Positions 26,054-34,538 of a DNA stretch of 64,000 nt are shown here, piece after piece. The stretch's first letter is position 1. Each line of letters opens with the position of its first letter. This DNA comes from Seohaeicola sp024304985 (GTDB taxonomy: Bacteria; Pseudomonadota; Alphaproteobacteria; Rhodobacterales; Rhodobacteraceae): NCBI RefSeq assembly GCF_028802875.1, contig NZ_JARAMP010000021.1, forward strand, positions 12,649 through 76,648, in the 5' to 3' direction. Position numbers and translations under genes: made by a program. The notes under the pieces were generated by a model. It did not search any database. It was not told where the DNA came from and saw nothing but the letters and a program-made list of their open reading frames with translations.

Positions 26054-26791
26054 TTACATCCCCTCCAGCTTGTTCTCGAACATGGTTTGTCGCCGCCCGC
26101 GCAGCACGATGTCGAACTTGTAGGCCAGAAAATCCAAAGGCCGCGCCCGGCTCATGTCCAGAGGCGCCACCAGACGGTCCAACTGGCTGCGCGCCTTGAT
26201 CGTCGCGGCAATCGGGCAGCGGTCGATCAGGGGGTCGCCCTCGAAATACATCTGCGTGATCAGGCGTTGCCCGAAACTGTGCCCAAAGACCGAGATATGG
26301 ATATGCATCGGTCGCCAGTCATTCGCCCGGTTCGGCCAAGGATAGGCCCCGGGCCGGATCGTCAGGAACTGATAGCGCCCCTCCGCATCGGTGATCGTGC
26401 GCCCGCAACCGCCGAAATTCGGGTCCAGCGGGGCCAGATAATTGTCCTTCACATGCCGATAGCGCCCGCCCGCATTGGCCTGCCAGATTTCCACCAGAGT
26501 ATGCGGCACGGGCCGCGCATTCTCATCCAGTACCCGCCCATGCATCAGGATACGCTCGCCAATCGCAGGGCTGCCATCCTTTGAGAAGTTGAGGATCAGG
26601 TTGTTATCCAGTGGCCCCAGCAGGGAGTGGCCGAACCGTGGCCCCGTCTCCTCGCTGGGCGTGCTTTCCATCGACAAGAGCGGCCATTTCGGCGAGCGCG
26701 GCACGGATGTCTTGTATTCGGGATCGTAGGGAACCGGATGCAGATGCCGCTGGCGCGGGATCAGCGGGCCTTGATCTGTCGTCTCACTCAT
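26054..26791 (-). CDS. pcaH: Protocatechuate 3,4-dioxygenase beta subunit
   Basis: 245 residues from ATG 26791. Iron-ligand tyrosines are visible in AGGRYRHVKDNYLAPLDPNF and the DGEGRYQF-like strand (DAEGRYQFLTIRPGAYPWP); the ligand histidines are in DWRPMHIHISVFGHSFGQRL. It forms the catalytic (iron-bearing) half of the dioxygenase. The start overlaps the end of pcaC by 8 nt, so the upstream start seven codons earlier is unnecessary. Confidence 0.95.
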   Translation of the reverse strand: MSETTDQGPLIPRQRHLHPVPYDPEYKTSVPRSPKWPLLSMESTPSEETGPRFGHSLLGPLDNNLILNFSKDGSPAIGERILMHGRVLDENARPVPHTLVEIWQANAGGRYRHVKDNYLAPLDPNFGGCGRTITDAEGRYQFLTIRPGAYPWPNRANDWRPMHIHISVFGHSFGQRLITQMYFEGDPLIDRCPIAATIKARSQLDRLVAPLDMSRARPLDFLAYKFDIVLRGRRQTMFENKLEGM

Positions 26792-27167
26792 TCTCTGCCT
26801 CCATCTCGGCATAGGTCGCCTTGGCCAGTTTCAGCGCATGATTGGCCCGCGGCACCCCGGCATAGATCGCCACATGCTGAAACGCCTCCAACACGTCGCG
26901 CTTGCTGGCCCCCGTCCGGGCCGTGGCGCGGATATGCATCGGGATTTCCTCGAAATTCCCCGTCGCCGCCAGCAGCGCCAGCGTCAGCATCGACCGTTCG
27001 CGCAAGCTGATTCCGTCACTGGCCCAGACGGTGCCCCATGCCCCTTCGGTGATCAGCGTCTGGAAGGGTTCGTCAAACGCTGTCTTTGCCGCCTCGGCCC
27101 GGTCCACATGGGTATCGCCCAGAACCTTGCGGCGCACCTGCATGCCCTTGTCGAACCGCTCAGACAT
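26784..27167 (-). CDS. pcaC: 4-carboxymuconolactone decarboxylase
   Basis: 127 residues from ATG 27167. It is a stand-alone CMD domain: DRAEAAKTAFDEPFQTLITEGAWGTVW, SLRERSMLTLALLAA and EEIPMHIRATARTGASKRDVLEAF. It decarboxylates gamma-carboxymuconolactone to beta-ketoadipate enol-lactone. It overlaps pcaD and pcaH by 8 nt each, a tightly coupled arrangement. Not fused to pcaD, unlike in some relatives. Confidence 0.95.
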   Translation of the reverse strand: MSERFDKGMQVRRKVLGDTHVDRAEAAKTAFDEPFQTLITEGAWGTVWASDGISLRERSMLTLALLAATGNFEEIPMHIRATARTGASKRDVLEAFQHVAIYAGVPRANHALKLAKATYAEMEAENE

Positions 27168-27948
27168 GACCCACATCCTGCATGAACTTGGTCAATACGG
27201 CGGCGTATTCTTCGGGCTGCTCGACACAAGGCAGATGCCCCGCCTTGCGGATCAGATGGAACTGCGACCCGGGGATCAACTCCACCGTCTCACGCACCAG
27301 ATCGGGCGGCGTCGAACCATCGTCAGACCCGGCAATCCCCAGCGTCGGCAGGCGCAGGCCCGAAGTCGGCGTGTAGAAATCCGTCCCCGAAATCGCCGCA
27401 GAACAGCCGATATAGCCCTCTGCCGGTTGCCGCACCAGCATGTTGCGCCAGGCGTGGAATGCGTCCGTCTTGCGGAAGGGCGCCGAAAACCACCGCTCCA
27501 TGATCGCATCGGCCAAAGCCTCGATCCCGCCCGCGCGGACCGCGGCAATCCGGTCATCCCACATCGCCGGCTGACCGATCTTGGCGCCGGTGTTCGACAG
27601 AACCATTGCCCGCACCAGATCCATCCGTTTCACGGCCAGACCCTGCGCGATCATCCCGCCGATGGACAGGCCCACAAAAAGCGCGTCCCTGACCTCCAGA
27701 TGATCCATCAACCGTTCCACATCACGCACCAATGTGCCCATGGCATAGGGCGCAGGCGTCAGTTCCGACAGCCCATGCCCCCGCTTGTCATAGCGGATGT
27801 ATTTCAACCCCTTGGGCAGTAGCGGCAGCACCTGATCCCACAGGCGCAGGTCGGTGCCCAGCGAGTTTGCGAACACCACAGGCCGCCCCGACAGGTCGCC
27901 GTCGATACGGTAGTGAAGCTTGATATCCCCCAGATCGGCTATACGCAT
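27160..27948 (-). CDS. pcaD: 3-oxoadipate enol-lactonase
   Basis: 262 residues, alpha/beta hydrolase, with the nucleophile elbow GLSIGGMIAQ, catalytic Asp around GIAGSDDGSTPP and His in IRKAGHLPCVEQPEEY. It hydrolyses the enol-lactone to beta-ketoadipate. Its ATG overlaps the TGA of pobA by one base. The later transferase and thiolase genes (pcaIJF) are not in the window. Confidence 0.94.
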   Translation of the reverse strand: MRIADLGDIKLHYRIDGDLSGRPVVFANSLGTDLRLWDQVLPLLPKGLKYIRYDKRGHGLSELTPAPYAMGTLVRDVERLMDHLEVRDALFVGLSIGGMIAQGLAVKRMDLVRAMVLSNTGAKIGQPAMWDDRIAAVRAGGIEALADAIMERWFSAPFRKTDAFHAWRNMLVRQPAEGYIGCSAAISGTDFYTPTSGLRLPTLGIAGSDDGSTPPDLVRETVELIPGSQFHLIRKAGHLPCVEQPEEYAAVLTKFMQDVGHV

Positions 27949-29114
27949 CAGTATGGTAACCCCACATAGTTTTCCGCCAAGGCGCGCTGCGCCGCGACAG
28001 AGGTTTCCAGATAGTCCAGCTCCGCCTCCTGCATGCGCTGCTCAAAGGGCGACTGGTCCGGGAACCGGTGTAGCATGGTCGTCAGCGACCATGAAAACCT
28101 TTCCGATTTCCAGACGCGGGCCAAGGCGCGTTCCGAGTATTTCGTCACACCCTCATCATCGCCCTGATAATACTGGATCAGCCCCTCATGCAGATAATGC
28201 ACATCCCCGATGGCAAGGTTCAGACCCTTGGCCCCCGTGGGCGGCACGATATGGGCCGCATCACCAACAAGGAACAACCGCCCCCATCGCATCGGTTCGG
28301 CCACGAAAGACCGCAAGGGTGCGATGGATTTCTCGATCGACGGACCTGTCACCAGCGCCTCTGCGGCATCCGCCGGAATCCGGCGGCGCAATTCATCCCA
28401 GAATGCCTGATCCGACCATTGATCCAGACTGTCCGTCACCGGGCACTGCACGTAATAGCGGCTCAGATTCGCGTTCCGCATCGAACACAGCGCAAAGCCG
28501 CGCTCATGGTTGGCATAGATCAGCTCATGGCTGACAGGCGGCGTCTCGGACAGCACACCCAGCCAGCCGAACGGATAAACCCGCTCATATTCGCGCAGCA
28601 CATCGGCGGGAATCTCTTTGCGGCAAGGACCGTGGAACCCGTCGCAGCCAGCCACGAAATCACAGTCGATCCGGTGCACTTTGCCATCTTTCATATAGGT
28701 GACGTATGGCGCATCGGTATCAAGATCATGCGGCTTCACCGCCGCCGCCTCATGGATCACCACACCACCCGCCTTGTCGCGCGCCGCATAAAGATCGCGC
28801 GTCACCTCGGTCTGGCCGTAAACCATGACCTGCTTGCCGACCAAGGCATCAAAGTCGATGCGAAACCCCCGGTTCCGCGCCGCCAGATAGGTGCCGCCAT
28901 GCACGAATCCCTCGGTATCCATGCGCGCACCGACCCCTGCCTTGCGCAGCATCTCGACGCTGCCCCATTCCAGAACGCCCGCGCGGATGCGGCTTAGCAC
29001 ATAATCGCGGGTCTGGCGTTCCAGAACCACCGTGTCGATTCCGGCATTGTGCAGCAGCTGTGACAGCAGCAGGCCCGACGGACCCCCGCCGATGATGCAG
29101 ACCTGTGTGCGCAT
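27948..29114 (-). CDS. pobA: 4-hydroxybenzoate 3-monooxygenase
   Basis: 388 residues from ATG 29114; the open frame extends 12 codons further but without need. FAD motifs are CIIGGGPSGLLLSQLLHNAG at the N-terminus, CDGFHGPCR in the middle and GDAAHIVPPTGAKGLNLAIGD. It hydroxylates 4-hydroxybenzoate to protocatechuate with NAD(P)H and oxygen. It heads the catabolic operon and so probably has the main promoter upstream. Confidence 0.96.
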   Translation of the reverse strand: MRTQVCIIGGGPSGLLLSQLLHNAGIDTVVLERQTRDYVLSRIRAGVLEWGSVEMLRKAGVGARMDTEGFVHGGTYLAARNRGFRIDFDALVGKQVMVYGQTEVTRDLYAARDKAGGVVIHEAAAVKPHDLDTDAPYVTYMKDGKVHRIDCDFVAGCDGFHGPCRKEIPADVLREYERVYPFGWLGVLSETPPVSHELIYANHERGFALCSMRNANLSRYYVQCPVTDSLDQWSDQAFWDELRRRIPADAAEALVTGPSIEKSIAPLRSFVAEPMRWGRLFLVGDAAHIVPPTGAKGLNLAIGDVHYLHEGLIQYYQGDDEGVTKYSERALARVWKSERFSWSLTTMLHRFPDQSPFEQRMQEAELDYLETSVAAQRALAENYVGLPY

Positions 29115-29190
29115 GTGACCTCTCCCCTGTTCGCGAGGGAAGAGAAGCAAAAATAGTTTACGCTGTCAATTAAAATGGCGCATGCAGAAA
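29115..29190 (-). promoter_or_regulatory. Probable pobA-pca promoter region
   Basis: AT-rich stretch just upstream of pobA. A perfect TTGACA (29169 to 29164 on the minus strand) could be a -35, but no convincing -10 lies 16-18 nt further, as expected for an activator-dependent promoter. No PcaQ- or PobR-type regulator gene adjoins it. Confidence 0.35.
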
Positions 29191-29445
29191 CTACAGCGTG
29201 ATCAGAACGATCCCTGTCAGGATCAGCAACCCGCCCAAAGCCTGATGCATGGTCGGCGGCGCGATCGAGGCTGACAGGATGCCGATGACCAGCACGGTCA
29301 CCAGCGTCACGATCACCGCCAGCGCCGCCAGCCATCCGGGGTGAATTCCCTCGCAATAGGGTCTGAGCAGAAGTGTGGCCAGAGCATAGCTTCCGGCTGC
29401 GGTCAGGACCATGACGGCCCGGTGTGAGGCAAGAATGATTTTCAT
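29191..29445 (-). CDS. Small membrane protein, unknown
   Basis: 84 residues from ATG 29445 with three hydrophobic helices (ASHRAVMVLTAAGSYALATLLL, WLAALAVIVTLVTVLVIGIL, ALGGLLILTGIVLITL). I do not recognise the family. The ribosome-binding site is weak and an internal ATG (MVLTAAG) is possible. It sits alone between pobA and the dehydratase gene on the same strand, separated from pobA by 76 nt. Confidence 0.5.
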   Translation of the reverse strand: MKIILASHRAVMVLTAAGSYALATLLLRPYCEGIHPGWLAALAVIVTLVTVLVIGILSASIAPPTMHQALGGLLILTGIVLITL

Positions 29446-29595
29446 GATGATACGGTCTTTCTGTGACGAACGCCTGAAATAAGGCCGATCAATGATGGTG
29501 AAATAAGGCACAACCTTTGCATGTGACGTCGCACCCGAAAAGGCGGGAAAACCTTACCTAAGGTTGTGGATAACTCCGGCTGATAGATGGCCCTG

Positions 29596-30570
29596 TCAGG
29601 GCTTCAACGTGTTCAGCGCCTGCTCGAACATCTCAAGATCCACGTTCCCGCCCGAGGCGACGACGATCACCGCATCCCCCTCGATCTGGTCACGCCGGGT
29701 CAGCGCGGCGGCCAAGGCCACGGCTCCGCCCGGTTCAAGCACGATCTTCAGCCGCAAAAACGCCTGCGCCATGGCCCGCAACGCCTCGTTGTCGGTCACG
29801 ACAAGACCGGGTCCGCACAGGCGCTGCATGATCGGAAAGGTCAGGGTGCCAGGGCTGGGCGTCACGATCGCATCGCAGATGCTGCCGGTCATGGCGGCAT
29901 TGCGTTCGATCTTCCCACTGGCCAGCGACCGGGCCGTGTCGTCGAATCCCTGTGGCTCGGCGGGCCGCGCGCGCAGACCGGGGGCCTCGGCCTCCAGCGC
30001 CAGCGCGATGCCCGATGTCAGGCCACCACCCCCGCAACAGACCAGAACATCCGCCTCCTCCACGCCAAGGACACGCGCCTGCGCCGCGATCTCCAGCCCT
30101 GTTGTGCCTTGCCCGGCGATCACCTCCGGCTCATCGAATGGCTTGATCAGCGTCAGCCCGCGCTCCTCGGCCATGCGCGCACCGATGGCGTCACGATCCT
30201 CGGTCGCGCGGTCATACAGCACCACCTCAGCGCCCAGCGCACGCGTGTTCTCGATCTTCAGGCGCGGCGCGTCCGACGGCATGATGATGACCGACGGCAC
30301 ACCGTGCTGCGTCGCCGCCAGCGCCACGCCCTGCGCGTGATTGCCCGAGGAAAAGGCGATCACCCCGTTGGCCCGCACATCCTCTGCCAAGGCCGAAACC
30401 GCGGAATACCCGCCGCGATACTTGAAGCTGCCCGTATGTTGAAGGCATTCCGCCTTGATCAGCACACGCCGCCCCGCCAGATGGTCGATGAAGGGCGATG
30501 ACAACAGCGGCGTCTCGCGCGCATGTCCCTTCAGCCGCTCTGCCGCCGCGCGGATCATCTCGATATTCAT
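29596..30570 (-). CDS. PLP-dependent threonine/serine dehydratase family protein
   Basis: 324 residues, fold-type II PLP enzyme. The Schiff-base lysine is K50 in HTGSFKYRGGYSA, the phosphate loop is CCGGGGLTSG, and the C-terminus is VASGGNVDLEMF. No ACT regulatory domain is present, so it resembles catabolic threonine dehydratases, serine racemases or threo-hydroxyaspartate ammonia-lyases; these cannot be separated by eye. The start overlaps the stop of the hydrolase gene by 4 nt in a three-gene operon. Confidence 0.9.
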   Translation of the reverse strand: MNIEMIRAAAERLKGHARETPLLSSPFIDHLAGRRVLIKAECLQHTGSFKYRGGYSAVSALAEDVRANGVIAFSSGNHAQGVALAATQHGVPSVIIMPSDAPRLKIENTRALGAEVVLYDRATEDRDAIGARMAEERGLTLIKPFDEPEVIAGQGTTGLEIAAQARVLGVEEADVLVCCGGGGLTSGIALALEAEAPGLRARPAEPQGFDDTARSLASGKIERNAAMTGSICDAIVTPSPGTLTFPIMQRLCGPGLVVTDNEALRAMAQAFLRLKIVLEPGGAVALAAALTRRDQIEGDAVIVVASGGNVDLEMFEQALNTLKP

Positions 30571-31394
30571 GCCATCTGCTCCAGCCAGAGGTTCAGCGCA
30601 TCCAGCGCCTCGGGTTCGTCAAGAAAGGGGATATGCGCCCGGTCCGGCACATGCGCGACGATCAGGCCGGGCATCCGTTCCGCCATCCGCGCGACGGTCG
30701 CATCGCTCAACAGGTCAGAGTTCGCGCCATGGATCACCGCGCAGGGCAGGGGGGCCATGGCATCGAACAGCGGCCACAGATCCGGCGCGCCCTTGGCCCC
30801 CGCCGCAATCACCGCCTCGCGCAGGCCGGAGTCGTAATTGATCCGCACACCCTCGGGGGTCTCCACATGGGTATGCGTCACCTCCTGACGCCAGCGCGCC
30901 AGTGGCACACCGGGAAACTTCGCCGCCATCGCCGCAGCCCGCTGCACGGCCAGATCGTCCAGCGTGGCCGCTTCCGGGTGACGGCCCAGATACCCCATGA
31001 TCACATCCAGACCGCCCGGATCCAGTTCCGGCCCGATATCGTTCAGCGCCACACCCATCAACCGATGCTTCGCCATCGCGGCCAGAACCATCGCGATCAG
31101 CCCTCCGCGCGATGTGCCAAGGATCGCCACGCGCTCCAGCCCCAGATGATCCAGCAGTTCCAGCACATCCTGCGCCTCGCGCGGCACGGTATAGGTCAGC
31201 GGATCGGGCGACCACGCCGACTGTCCGCGCCCCCGATAATCCAGCCGGATCAATCGCACACCCGCCAGATGCGGAGCCACGAAATCGAAATCCCGCGCGT
31301 TGCGGGTCAGGCCCGACAGGCACAGCACCGCATGCCCCGCGCCCTCATCCTCGTAATGCAGGTGCAACCCGTCCGACGTCAGAAACTGCGGCAT
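30567..31394 (-). CDS. Alpha/beta hydrolase
   Basis: 275 residues: SDGLHLHYEDEGAGHAVLCLSGLTRNARDF, nucleophile elbow GTSRGGLIAM, and His near the end in VPDRAHIPFLDEPEALDAL. It resembles general alpha/beta hydrolases and haloalkane-dehalogenase-like folds; the halide-binding Trp is not apparent. Its start overlaps the stop of the haloacid-dehalogenase gene by one base, so the two are translated together. Confidence 0.88.
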   Translation of the reverse strand: MPQFLTSDGLHLHYEDEGAGHAVLCLSGLTRNARDFDFVAPHLAGVRLIRLDYRGRGQSAWSPDPLTYTVPREAQDVLELLDHLGLERVAILGTSRGGLIAMVLAAMAKHRLMGVALNDIGPELDPGGLDVIMGYLGRHPEAATLDDLAVQRAAAMAAKFPGVPLARWRQEVTHTHVETPEGVRINYDSGLREAVIAAGAKGAPDLWPLFDAMAPLPCAVIHGANSDLLSDATVARMAERMPGLIVAHVPDRAHIPFLDEPEALDALNLWLEQMA

Positions 31395-32077
31395 CAGCGG
31401 GTCACCAGATCGGGGATCGCGGTCAGGTCGCGCAGGATATGGTCAGGCCGCCCCGGCAGCCGGTCCACCGGATCGCCAGCGCGGTTCACCCAGACTGTCC
31501 GGAATCCGTAGGCCGCCGCAGCGCCCGCGTCCCACCCGTTCGACGAGACGAACAGCACATGCGACTTGGCACAGCCGAACCGCTGGATCACCATGTCATA
31601 GACCTGCGGCGCGGGTTTGAAGATCCCCACCGATTCGACCGACAGCACATCGTCCAGCACCTCGCCCAGCCCGGCGGATTGCACCGCCCCCGACAGCATC
31701 TCGGGGCTGCCGTTCGACAGGATCGCCGTGTTCATCCCCGCGGCCTTGAGCGCGCTCAGCATGCCAGGCACCTCGGGAAAGGCACTCAATTGCCAGTAAA
31801 GCGCCAGCAGCCGGTCCCGCAGCGCCACATCCCCGTCGAGCCCCTCGGATTCCAGCGCCCAGTCCAGCCCGTCCTGGGTGACCGTCCAGAAATCTGTATG
31901 ATCGCCCGTGATGGCCCGCAACCAACTGTATTGCAGCTGTTTTTGCCGCCACTTCTCGGACAGCGCGGGCCAGTGGCGGGCAAAAGTCTCCCGCCCCGGT
32001 TCGGCCGCGACCTGACGCGCGGCAGCCGCCACGTCGAACAGGGTGCCATAGGCGTCGAATATGCAGGTCGTGATCAT
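31394..32077 (-). CDS. Haloacid dehalogenase, type II (L-2-haloacid dehalogenase family)
   Basis: 227 residues, HAD superfamily. The nucleophile Asp lies in CIFDAYGTLFDV, motif II in LSNGSPEML, the lysine in GIFKPAPQVYD, and motif III is SSNGWDAGAAAAYGF, the specific form of L-2-haloacid dehalogenases. It hydrolyses short 2-haloalkanoates to 2-hydroxy acids. It is the first gene of the operon with the hydrolase and dehydratase, which suggests processing of a small (hydroxy)acid, though the pathway is not known. Confidence 0.93.
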   Translation of the reverse strand: MITTCIFDAYGTLFDVAAAARQVAAEPGRETFARHWPALSEKWRQKQLQYSWLRAITGDHTDFWTVTQDGLDWALESEGLDGDVALRDRLLALYWQLSAFPEVPGMLSALKAAGMNTAILSNGSPEMLSGAVQSAGLGEVLDDVLSVESVGIFKPAPQVYDMVIQRFGCAKSHVLFVSSNGWDAGAAAAYGFRTVWVNRAGDPVDRLPGRPDHILRDLTAIPDLVTR

Positions 32078-32284
32078 CTGTGCGCGCTATCCTTTTGCGT
32101 CAGACTGGCACGGCGGCGGGCAGGGGAAAAGAGTTAATCAGTGCGGATCAGCGGCATCTGGCTCTCTTGTTTGCAAAATCGGCCCCGTCTCTGTAGCCTT
32201 GCACCCGTCCACCCGAGAACCCGCGCGCGCCACAGGCAGGGCGGCCTCGACCATTCACCTTTCCAAAGCAGAACTGGAACAGTC

Positions 32285-32713
32285 ATGACGCAGGTCAAAC
32301 CGGGCGATACCGTCCGCATTCATTACACCGGCACCCTCTCGGACGGGGCCACCTTCGACAGCTCCGAAGGGCGCGACCCGCTGGAATTCGTGGTGGGCTC
32401 GGGTCAGATCATCTCGGGTCTGGATGTCGCCCTGCCCGGCATGACCGTGGGCGAAAAGAAGGTCGTCAAGGTTTCCGCCGATGAGGCCTATGGCCAGCCC
32501 GACCCGAACGCCCGTCAGGCCGTGCCCCGCGCCGAGATCCCGGCGGACATCCCGCTGGATCTGGGCACCCAGTTGCAGGTCCAGACACCGCAGGGGCAGG
32601 TGATGCCCGTCACGGTGGTCGATGTGACCGAAACCGAGGTGACGCTGGACGCGAACCACCCGCTTGCCGGGCGCGACCTGACCTTCGCCATCGAACTGGT
32701 CGCCATCGCCTGA
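32285..32713 (+). CDS. FKBP-type peptidyl-prolyl cis-trans isomerase (SlyD-like)
   Basis: 142 residues from ATG 32285. The FKBP core reads VKPGDTVRIHYTGTLSDGATFDSS and DPLEFVVGSGQIISGLDVALPGMTVGEKKVV, with an IF-domain insertion (SADEAYGQPDP...AEIP) as in SlyD. The metal-binding His-rich tail of E. coli SlyD is absent. It is a cytoplasmic folding helper by prediction. A strong hairpin follows at 32732-32769. Confidence 0.92.
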   Translation: MTQVKPGDTVRIHYTGTLSDGATFDSSEGRDPLEFVVGSGQIISGLDVALPGMTVGEKKVVKVSADEAYGQPDPNARQAVPRAEIPADIPLDLGTQLQVQTPQGQVMPVTVVDVTETEVTLDANHPLAGRDLTFAIELVAIA

Positions 32714-32731
32714 GACCGGAGGCCGCAAGGC

Positions 32732-32769
32732 AGGAAAGGCGCGGGGTGCATTCGCCGCGCGCCTTTCCT
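32732..32769 (+). terminator. Hairpin terminator after the FKBP gene
   Basis: AGGAAAGGCGCG (32732-32743) pairs perfectly with CGCGCCTTTCCT (32758-32769), a 12-bp stem with a 14-nt loop. No T-run follows, so termination strength is uncertain. Confidence 0.65.
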
Positions 32770-32803
32770 ATGATGGGGCAGCGTTCCGCACCGGAGACCT
32801 GTG

Positions 32804-33394
32804 ATGAGCAATGCCACCGACACGATCCTTGCCCGCATCCGCGACCTGCAGGAACAGCTCGACGCCGAATTCGACCGCCGCCGCGAGGCGTTTCTCTACC
32901 GGCTGGACAACGGCCGTGTGATCTTCGACGCCGAGGCGCGCCGCCGTCAGCGCGAGATGCGGGTGCGCCTGTCGGATTTCCTGCGCAACACCCGGCCCAT
33001 GGTCGTGCTGACCTCGCCATTGATCTACAGCCTGATCATACCTTTCGTGGCCCTCGATGTGATGGTCACGCTCTACCAGCGCATCTGCTTTCCCATCTAC
33101 AGCATCCAACCCGTGCGCCGCGCCGACTTCATCCGCATCGACCGCCACCACCTGCAATATCTGAACGCGCTGCAAAAACTGAACTGCGTCTATTGCGGCT
33201 ATTGCAACGGCGTCATCGCCTATGTGCAGGAAGTGGGCGGCCGGACCGAAGCCTATTGGTGCCCGATCAAACACGCCGCGCGCGTGGGGGCCCAGCATCG
33301 CTATTACGCGCAATTCGTGGATTACGGCGATGCCGCAGGCTTTCAGGACGGGCTGGAGGTCAACCGCGCAAGGATTGCACCCCCGGCAGAATAG
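32804..33394 (+). CDS. Membrane protein with a C-terminal cysteine cluster, unknown function
   Basis: 196 residues from ATG 32804, with GGAGA 6 nt upstream; the GTG 3 nt earlier is too close. The N-terminal half is a charged coiled coil (ARIRDLQEQLDAEFDRRREAF), followed by a hydrophobic stretch (MVVLTSPLIYSLIIPFVALDVMVTLYQ). A cysteine-rich segment, NCVYCGYCNGVIAYVQE then EAYWCPIKH, could hold a metal or form a rubredoxin-like knuckle. I do not recognise a characterised homologue; it looks like a conserved hypothetical of this order. Confidence 0.78.
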   Translation: MSNATDTILARIRDLQEQLDAEFDRRREAFLYRLDNGRVIFDAEARRRQREMRVRLSDFLRNTRPMVVLTSPLIYSLIIPFVALDVMVTLYQRICFPIYSIQPVRRADFIRIDRHHLQYLNALQKLNCVYCGYCNGVIAYVQEVGGRTEAYWCPIKHAARVGAQHRYYAQFVDYGDAAGFQDGLEVNRARIAPPAE

Positions 33395-33395
33395 G

Positions 33396-33417
33396 CTTCT
33401 TTTTGCCTGAAATATCC
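33396..33417 (-). repeat. 22-nt dispersed repeat, class A, copy 4
   Basis: On the minus strand GGATATTT-CAG-GCAAAAAGAAG. Two GC-rich hairpins lie directly upstream of it on that strand (33428-33463). Confidence 0.72.
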
Positions 33418-33427
33418 CGGGGGGATC

Positions 33428-33463
33428 GTCGAACGAAGTTCGACGCGGGGGGCAGGCCCCCCG
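33428..33463. terminator. Double hairpin between convergent genes
   Basis: GTCGAAC-GAA-GTTCGAC (33428-33444) followed by CGGGGGGC-AG-GCCCCCCG (33446-33463). Both are perfect stems, placed between the cysteine-cluster gene and the convergent oxidoreductase gene, adjoining a dispersed repeat. There is no T-run, so they may be part of the repeat element rather than a simple terminator. Confidence 0.5.
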
Positions 33464-33466
33464 TCC

Positions 33467-34453
33467 TCACATCTCCAGCAAAACCGCCCCCGCGCGGCGA
33501 CCCGCCTCCACCGCCTGATGCGCCGCAACGCAATCCTCAAGCGCGAAACGCGCATGGATCGCAGGCGTCAGCGCGCCCGCCGCATGGGCCCGGTGCAGCA
33601 TGCCGATGGCCGTGGCGCGTTCGGCCTCGGGCAGCAGATAGATCAACACCACATCGATGGTGATCGCGCGGAACAGGAACGCACCGAAAGGTAGCACCGG
33701 AGTCATCTGCAAGGCGGAACCATAGGCCGCCACCGTCCCGTTCTCGGCCACCGCCTGCGCCAGCATGGCGGCATTCAGACCGAACTCCACCTCCACCGCG
33801 CGATCCACACCGCGCCCGCCCGTCAGGTCCAGCACCTGTGCCGCCAGATCGGGGTCGCGGTAATCCAGCACCGTGTCGGCCCCCGCCGCGCGCACCCTGT
33901 CGAAATCGCCGGGTGACGCCGTGGCGATCACCCGCGCCCCGCCCCAGGCCGCCAATTGCACCGCATCATGGCCCACGGCCCCCGCGCCGCCCGAAACCAG
34001 CAGGGTCTTGTCCGTCACGCGCCCTCCACCAAAGACGCAATGCGCCGCGGTCAGCCCCGGAATGCCCAGCGTCGCCCCGTCCTCATTCCTCATCCCTTCG
34101 GGCAGCGCCACGGCCTGCGCCGACGGCAGGGCGATCATCTCGGCCGCGGTGCCAAAGGGCCGCCGCCATTGCCCGTTCCAGATCCAGACCCGCTGCCCGA
34201 TCCGCGCCGACTCGACCCCCGCGCCCACCGCTTCGATCACGCCCGCGCCATCCGAATGGGGCACGATCACGTCAAAGGGCGGCTTGACCACACCGGGACG
34301 CGACCCTGCACGGGCCTTGACGTCCGAGGGGTTCACACCCGAATGGGTCAGCCGCACCAGAACCTCGCCGGGGGCGGGGTCGGGCGTTGGCAGATCGGTC
34401 AGGTGCAGCACATCGGCGGCTGGGCCAAAGGCGGAATAGGTGATCGCTTTCAT
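33467..34453 (-). CDS. Quinone oxidoreductase / zinc-type alcohol dehydrogenase family protein
   Basis: 328 residues from ATG 34453. MDR superfamily: MKAITYSAFGPAADVLHL, VRLTHSGVNPSDVKARAG, the nucleotide-binding turn LLVSGGAGAVGHDAVQLA and ADTVLDYRD. No structural-zinc cysteine set is visible, so it belongs to the zinc-independent quinone-oxidoreductase group that uses NADPH. It is divergent from nothing obvious; the irr gene lies upstream on the same strand with its terminator in between. Confidence 0.92.
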   Translation of the reverse strand: MKAITYSAFGPAADVLHLTDLPTPDPAPGEVLVRLTHSGVNPSDVKARAGSRPGVVKPPFDVIVPHSDGAGVIEAVGAGVESARIGQRVWIWNGQWRRPFGTAAEMIALPSAQAVALPEGMRNEDGATLGIPGLTAAHCVFGGGRVTDKTLLVSGGAGAVGHDAVQLAAWGGARVIATASPGDFDRVRAAGADTVLDYRDPDLAAQVLDLTGGRGVDRAVEVEFGLNAAMLAQAVAENGTVAAYGSALQMTPVLPFGAFLFRAITIDVVLIYLLPEAERATAIGMLHRAHAAGALTPAIHARFALEDCVAAHQAVEAGRRAGAVLLEM

Positions 34454-34483
34454 GGACGGGTCTTTCCTTGAGGGCTGACATGC

Positions 34484-34511
34484 AAAACGCCCCGCAACAC
34501 TTGCAGGGCGT
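34484..34511 (-). terminator. Terminator of irr
   Basis: On the minus strand GCCCTGC, loop AAGTGTT, GCGGGGC, then GTTTT. The stem has one G-U pair. It lies 28 nt after the irr stop and before the oxidoreductase start. Confidence 0.7.
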
Positions 34512-34538
34512 GCGGTCTTGTTCAATCTCTTGGCGCGC

